From JAKFVA01 sp046155225 (GTDB taxonomy: Bacteria; Pseudomonadota; Gammaproteobacteria; Burkholderiales; Burkholderiaceae_C), in the NCBI GenBank assembly GCA_046155225.1, contig JBJXED010000067.1, forward strand, positions 1 to 16,645: a stretch of 16,645 nt of DNA, in the 5' to 3' direction. The position numbers and the translations under genes are program-made. The notes below the pieces were generated by a model. The model had not been told where the DNA came from and did no database searches. It saw only the letters and a program-made list of their open reading frames with translations. Shown here in pieces: positions 13,221 to 16,645 of the stretch; positions within the stretch are counted from its first letter, which is position 1; each line of letters begins with the position of its first letter.

Positions 13221-13236
13221 TGGCACGGGGCTTGCA
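13221..13236 (+). promoter_or_regulatory. Sigma-54 (RpoN) promoter for nrtABD
   Basis: TGGCACG-N4-TTGCA matches the -24/-12 consensus exactly, with GG at 13222-13223 and GC at 13234-13235 separated by 10 bases. Transcription should start near 13246-13247, giving a leader of about 150 nt. The -24 box overlaps an inverted repeat TGCCA-AAAC-TGGCA (13212-13225). Sigma-54 promoters need an enhancer-binding activator, here most likely NtrC. Confidence 0.88.
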
Positions 13237-13255
13237 TTTATCTCTGCATCAACCA

Positions 13256-13326
13256 GCGTGACCCATGGGGTCAGCGCAAGTTAGCTTGTTCAACGGCGAA
13301 CAGGCGACGTAAGGACAAAGGCGTCC
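13256..13326 (+). promoter_or_regulatory. ANTAR-type antiterminator leader with two AANGGC hexaloop stem-loops
   Basis: A first hairpin at 13256-13277 (GCG.TGACC, loop CATGG, GGTCA.CGC with one bulge) has no hexaloop. Next is an 8-bp stem, GCTTGTTC/GAACAGGC, with loop AACGGC (13292-13297). Seven bases later GGAC/GTCC encloses loop AAAGGC (13317-13322). Both loops have A at position 1 and G at position 4, the known ANTAR recognition pattern. The 3' arm GTCC (13323-13326) also belongs to the terminator stem, so the second hexaloop hairpin and the terminator exclude each other. NasT is the obvious ligand. Confidence 0.8.
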
Positions 13327-13368
13327 CCATCCACCCCCTTGGGACTGGATGTGGACGCTATTTTTTTT
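13321..13368 (+). terminator. Intrinsic terminator in the nrtA leader
   Basis: GCGTCCCCATCC (13321-13332) pairs with GGATGTGGACGC (13347-13358) over 11 pairs with one C-T mismatch. It is followed by TA and eight T residues (13361-13368). It ends 28 bases before the nrtA ATG and lies downstream of the promoter, so it can only act as a regulated attenuator. Confidence 0.88.
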
Positions 13369-13396
13369 CTTGTCAGTTTTTTCAGGAGTGATTTTT

Positions 13397-14668
13397 ATGA
13401 CGACACCGCTACCCCCCGCCCCGTCACCCGACTGGCTCAAAGCCCGCCTGAGCCGCCGCACCGCCCTGCAAACCGCCGCCGCTGGAGCACTTGTGATCAG
13501 CCCGGCACTGCGCAGCCTGGTGTATGCGCAAGGCTCGGACAAGCCCGAGAAAGAAGAAGTCAAGATTGGTTTTATTCCGCTGACTGACTGTGCGAGTGTG
13601 GTGATGGCCTCGGTGATGGGTTTTGACAAAAAATACGGCGTCAAGATCACACCCTCCAAGGAGGCCTCCTGGGCGGGCGTGCGCGACAAGCTGGTCAGCG
13701 GCGAGCTCGACATGGCGCATGTGCTCTACGGCTTGATCTACGGCGTGCATATGGGCACCAGTGGGCCAAAGAAGGACATGGCCGTGCTGATGAGTCTGAA
13801 CAACAATGGCCAGGCAATCACGCTTTCCAAAACGCTGGCCGACAAGGGTGCGGTCGATGGCCCGTCCTTGGCCAAGGTAATGGCCGCCAACAAGCGTGAA
13901 TACACCTTCGCCGGCACCTTCCCCACCGGCACCCACGCCATGTGGATGCATTACTGGTTGGCGGCCTCGGGCATCGACCCGGTGCGCGGTGCCAAGCTGA
14001 TCACGGTGCCGCCGCCGCAAATGGTGGCCAATATGCGGGTTGGCAATATGGACGGCTTTTGCGTTGGCGAACCCTGGAACCACCGCGCCATCATTGACGG
14101 CATTGGCGTCACCGCAGTCACCACACAAGACATCTGGCGTGATCACCCCGAAAAAACACTGGGTACCACGGCCGAGTTTGTCAAAAAGTACCCCAATACC
14201 GCACGTGCCGTCACCGCCGCCGTGTTAGAAGCCAGCCGCTGGATCGATGCCAGCCTGGCCAACAAAAACAAGATGGCCGAAACCGTGGCCGAGAAGTCCT
14301 ACATCAACACCAGCGTCGATGCCATCAACCAGCGCATTTTGGGCCGCTACCAAAACGGCCTTGGCAAAACCTGGGACGACCCAAATCACATGAAGTTCTT
14401 CAACGACGGCGCGGTCAATTTCCCTTATTTGTCGGACGGCATGTGGTTTCTGACGCAGCACAAGCGCTGGGGCCTGATCAAGGAACATCCAGATTATTTG
14501 GCAATTGCCAAACAGGTCAACCAGATTGATCTCTACAAGCAGGCCGCCGCCATGGTCAAAGTCAGCGTGCCCAAAGACGTGATGCGCAGCAGCAAACTGA
14601 TCGACGGCGTGGTGTGGGATGGCAAAGATCCAGCCAAATACGCCGATGGTTTCAAGATCAAAGCCTAG
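13397..14668 (+). CDS. nrtA: Nitrate/nitrite ABC transporter substrate-binding protein (Tat-exported)
   Basis: The periplasmic ligand-binding subunit of a nitrate (possibly nitrite, cyanate or bicarbonate family) importer. The 423-residue product starts at ATG 13397 with AGGAG upstream; the longer frame to 13349 begins inside the terminator and is rejected. A twin-arginine signal is visible: SRRTALQ with Arg20-Arg21, then a hydrophobic Ala-rich stretch and likely cleavage after Ala44 (VYA-QG). The mature protein opens VKIGFIPLTDCASVVMAS, typical of the NrtA/SsuA-like family. It continues with FAGTFPTGTHAMWMHYWLAA, PPPQMVANMRVGNMDGFCVG and EPWN. The signal peptide separates it from NasS, its cytoplasmic sensor relative. 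nrtB follows 23 bases downstream. Exact anion preference is inferred from the NasT context. Confidence 0.92.
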   Translation: MTTPLPPAPSPDWLKARLSRRTALQTAAAGALVISPALRSLVYAQGSDKPEKEEVKIGFIPLTDCASVVMASVMGFDKKYGVKITPSKEASWAGVRDKLVSGELDMAHVLYGLIYGVHMGTSGPKKDMAVLMSLNNNGQAITLSKTLADKGAVDGPSLAKVMAANKREYTFAGTFPTGTHAMWMHYWLAASGIDPVRGAKLITVPPPQMVANMRVGNMDGFCVGEPWNHRAIIDGIGVTAVTTQDIWRDHPEKTLGTTAEFVKKYPNTARAVTAAVLEASRWIDASLANKNKMAETVAEKSYINTSVDAINQRILGRYQNGLGKTWDDPNHMKFFNDGAVNFPYLSDGMWFLTQHKRWGLIKEHPDYLAIAKQVNQIDLYKQAAAMVKVSVPKDVMRSSKLIDGVVWDGKDPAKYADGFKIKA

Positions 14669-14691
14669 TTTCAGTCAACCGGAGAAAAGCC

Positions 14692-15642
14692 ATGGTCAGT
14701 GCCGTTTTTCACTCGCCCCTGGAAGCTGCCGCGCTTGCGCGGGCGGCTCCGTCCCCTGCCCAGCACGCAGCGCCGTCCGGCCCCATCACGCTGCCCAGCG
14801 TGGCAAAGGATATAGCGCCACCTGAGGCACAAGTGCCAAAAACTGTACGCCTACCCTTTGATTGGAAGGGGCTGATGCTCAAAGTGCTGCCGCCGATATT
14901 CGGGCTGGGCTTGCTCACCGGTATCTGGGCTTTGATTTCAATGACCAGCACCAGCAACTTCCCCTCGCCCATCGACACTTTCAAACAGGCGCTGAGCGTG
15001 TTTGGCGACCCGTTCTACAGCAAGGGGCCGAACGACCAAGGCATTGGCTGGAATATCTTGAGTTCGCTGCAGCGCGTGGCCTTCGGTTTTGGCATGGCGG
15101 CGGCGGTGGGGATTCCGCTGGGTTTTGCCATCGGCCGCTTTGAGTTTCTCAGCCGTATGTTCAATCCGCTGATCAGCCTGCTGCGCCCGGTTTCGCCACT
15201 GGCCTGGCTGCCCATAGGCCTGCTGGTGTTCAAGGGTGCCAATCCGGCCGCCATCTGGACGATCTTTATTTGCTCAATCTGGCCCATGATCATTAACACC
15301 GCCGTCGGCGTGCAGCGCGTGCCGAGTGACTACATGAACGTGGCACGTGTGCTCAATTTAAGCGAATGGAAAATCTTCACCAAAATCCTCTTTCCCGCCG
15401 TGTTGCCCTACATGCTCACCGGCGTGCGCCTTGCCGTGGGCACCGCCTGGCTGGTGATTGTGGCGGCTGAAATGCTCACCGGCGGTGTCGGCATTGGCTT
15501 TTGGGTCTGGGACGAGTGGAACAACCTGAATGTGAAGAACATCATCATTGCCATCTTCACCATCGGCATCGTTGGTCTGATTCTTGAATTTGCACTGATC
15601 AAACTTGCCACCACCTTCACTTTTGAAGAGGTCAAATCATGA
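14692..15642 (+). CDS. nrtB: Nitrate ABC transporter permease
   Basis: The inner-membrane permease of the nitrate importer, probably a homodimer. The start at 14692 has GGAG 7 bases upstream and gives 316 residues. Residues 1-60 are an Ala/Pro-rich, presumably cytoplasmic extension. Membrane segments follow from about 64-84, with others near 130-147, 170-180, 188-206, 250-265 and 288-308. The ATPase-contacting EAA-type loop is around 218-245 (ARVLNLSEWKIFTKILFPAV). The gene overlaps the ATPase gene by ATGA, so the two subunits are translationally coupled. The family also includes taurine and sulfonate permeases; the neighbours favour nitrate. Confidence 0.92.
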   Translation: MVSAVFHSPLEAAALARAAPSPAQHAAPSGPITLPSVAKDIAPPEAQVPKTVRLPFDWKGLMLKVLPPIFGLGLLTGIWALISMTSTSNFPSPIDTFKQALSVFGDPFYSKGPNDQGIGWNILSSLQRVAFGFGMAAAVGIPLGFAIGRFEFLSRMFNPLISLLRPVSPLAWLPIGLLVFKGANPAAIWTIFICSIWPMIINTAVGVQRVPSDYMNVARVLNLSEWKIFTKILFPAVLPYMLTGVRLAVGTAWLVIVAAEMLTGGVGIGFWVWDEWNNLNVKNIIIAIFTIGIVGLILEFALIKLATTFTFEEVKS

Positions 15643-16475
15643 ACGACAGCCTGACCACCAAATACATCCAGGTCGAGGGTGTTGAACAAACCTTCAAGAC
15701 CAATAAAGGGCCGTTTCAGGCGCTGCAGAACATCCACCTGACTGTAGCCAAAGGCGAATTTGTCACGCTGATCGGCCATTCGGGTTGCGGCAAGTCCACG
15801 CTGCTGAACCTGATAGCCGGCTTGACGCGTCCTACACAGGGCACTTTGCTGTGTGCCAACCGCGAGATCGTCGGCCCCGGCCCTGAGCGCGGTGTCGTAT
15901 TCCAAAACCACTCGTTGCTGCCATGGCTCACCTGTTTTGAAAATGTCTATTTGGCGGTAGAGCGTGTGTTCGGCCAAACGCGCGATGTCGGCATCCCCGC
16001 CGAGACCAAGGCCCAGCTCAAGGCGCGTACCGAAGCGGCGCTCGGCATGGTCGGCCTGACCGCCGCCGCGCACAAGCGCCCCGGTGAAATCTCTGGCGGC
16101 ATGAAGCAGCGCGTGGGTATTGCCCGCGCCCTGTCGATGGAGCCCAAAGTGTTGCTACTTGACGAGCCCTTTGGCGCGCTTGACGCCCTGACCCGCGCCA
16201 AGCTGCAAGATGAGTTACTGGCGATTGTGCAAAACACCCACAGCACCGTGGTGATGGTCACGCACGATGTAGATGAAGCCGTGCTGCTCTCTGACCGCAT
16301 TGTGATGATGACCAACGGCCCCTCGGCCACCATCGGCGAAGTGCTGGCGATTGACTTGGCACGCCCGCGTGACCGGGTTGAACTGGCCGAAAGCACCGAC
16401 TATCTGCACTACCGCAAGGCCGTGATCGACTTCCTCTACACGCGGCAAAAGCATGTAGAGAAGTTGGCGGCTTGA
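15639..16475 (+). CDS. nrtD: Nitrate ABC transporter ATP-binding protein (single-domain, NrtD type)
   Basis: The ATPase that powers nitrate import. The 278-residue product has Walker A GHSGCGKST (46-54), the Q-loop Gln89 (VVFQNHSLLPWLT), signature ISGGMKQR (151-158; Ile replaces the common Leu), Walker B VLLLDEP with catalytic Glu176, the D-loop GALDALTR and switch His209 (MVTHD). In cyanobacteria NrtC carries an extra NrtA-like C-terminal domain. That domain is absent here, so NrtD is the better name, although many annotations of single-gene systems use nrtC. It is the last gene of the run. No nitrate or nitrite reductase gene follows before the window ends, and the next gene is on the opposite strand. 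Confidence 0.92.
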   Translation: MNDSLTTKYIQVEGVEQTFKTNKGPFQALQNIHLTVAKGEFVTLIGHSGCGKSTLLNLIAGLTRPTQGTLLCANREIVGPGPERGVVFQNHSLLPWLTCFENVYLAVERVFGQTRDVGIPAETKAQLKARTEAALGMVGLTAAAHKRPGEISGGMKQRVGIARALSMEPKVLLLDEPFGALDALTRAKLQDELLAIVQNTHSTVVMVTHDVDEAVLLSDRIVMMTNGPSATIGEVLAIDLARPRDRVELAESTDYLHYRKAVIDFLYTRQKHVEKLAA

Positions 16476-16512
16476 TGCCGTTTTAAACAGCGCGGTTGGC
16501 CGCTAGGCAGCC

Positions 16513-16542
16513 GTCAACCGGCTGTCAACCGGCTGTCAACCG
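16513..16542. repeat. 11-bp tandem repeat, about 2.7 copies
   Basis: GTCAACCGGCT occurs at 16513-16523 and 16524-16534, with a partial third copy GTCAACCG at 16535-16542. The stop codon of the minus-strand glutathione transferase gene lies inside it. No clear intrinsic terminator is seen in the convergent gap 16476-16524, only a short GCGG-TTGG-CCGC hairpin without a T run. Confidence 0.85.
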
Positions 16543-16645
16543 ATCGATTGCCCGCTGCACTGCAGGCCGCGCCTGCATCGCCTCAAACCAGCGCGCCACC
16601 TGCGGCGCGGCGCTGAAATCCACTTCAGCAAAGGCACGCCGCCAA
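16525..16645 (-). CDS. Glutathione S-transferase family protein, C-terminal fragment (runs off the right edge)
   Basis: Only the last 39 residues are in the window, ending with TGA at 16527-16525. The stretch ARWFEAMQARPAVQRAI is typical of the C-terminal helical domain of bacterial glutathione S-transferases, where an aromatic residue, a short helix and a RPAVQRA-like end recur. The preceding WRRAFAEVDFSA fits the same domain. The glutathione-binding N-terminal domain is outside the window, so substrate and subclass cannot be named. It converges on nrtD. The coding end overlaps an 11-bp tandem repeat, which may have altered the last few residues. Confidence 0.8.
   Translation of the reverse strand, partial: WRRAFAEVDFSAAPQVARWFEAMQARPAVQRAIDRLTAG

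Noticed and set aside
13256..13277. The first nrt leader hairpin as an ANTAR hexaloop
   Set aside because: Its best pairing leaves a five-base CATGG loop without the A1/G4 pattern. The two later loops fit better.
13349..13396. A 16-codon upstream extension of nrtA
   Set aside because: It begins inside the terminator stem, encodes a poly-Phe stretch from the T run, and lacks a ribosome binding site. The ATG at 13397 has AGGAG.

Overview
The window looks like a chromosomal segment of a betaproteobacterium in the Burkholderiales, most likely a Comamonadaceae member near Rhodoferax, Polaromonas or Acidovorax. The basis is the moderately high GC content, the protein sequences, and the gene order qor-tpiA-secG-tRNA-Leu-nuoABCDEF, which I recall as typical of that order. 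No database search was possible, so the genus is an inference.

Bases 1-9000, nearly all on the minus strand, are housekeeping genes. Read in the direction of transcription they are rpsO (ribosomal protein S15), pnp (polynucleotide phosphorylase), a PIG3-type quinone oxidoreductase, tpiA (triosephosphate isomerase), secG (translocon subunit), tRNA-Leu(GAG), and the first six genes of the complex I operon, nuoA to nuoF. nuoF runs off the left edge. Many of these genes are tightly packed, with ATGA or TAATG overlaps.

Bases 9100-12365 hold unrelated single genes: a small exported basic protein (+), an orphan branched-chain-amino-acid-type ABC binding protein (-), a small heat shock protein (+) and tsaD, the tRNA t6A synthase subunit (-).

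Bases 12432-16475 (+) form a nitrate uptake unit: a NasT-type ANTAR antiterminator, then nrtA (Tat-exported binding protein), nrtB (permease) and nrtD (ATPase). The 335-base gap before nrtA is the richest regulatory region in the window. It contains an NtrC-like dyad, a near-perfect sigma-54 promoter, two stem-loops with AANGGC hexaloops of the kind ANTAR proteins bind, and an intrinsic terminator whose 5' arm overlaps the second hexaloop stem. The expected logic is that nitrogen limitation starts transcription through NtrC and sigma-54, and nitrate-released NasT then allows read-through into the transporter genes. A glutathione S-transferase fragment (-) closes the right edge.

I saw no insertion sequence, prophage, CRISPR array, rRNA or obviously new multi-gene system. 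The most interesting non-coding signals are the nrt leader switch, a possible RNA thermometer at the Shine-Dalgarno of the small heat shock gene, tandem hairpin repeats before nuoA, and two copies of a dispersed intergenic repeat.
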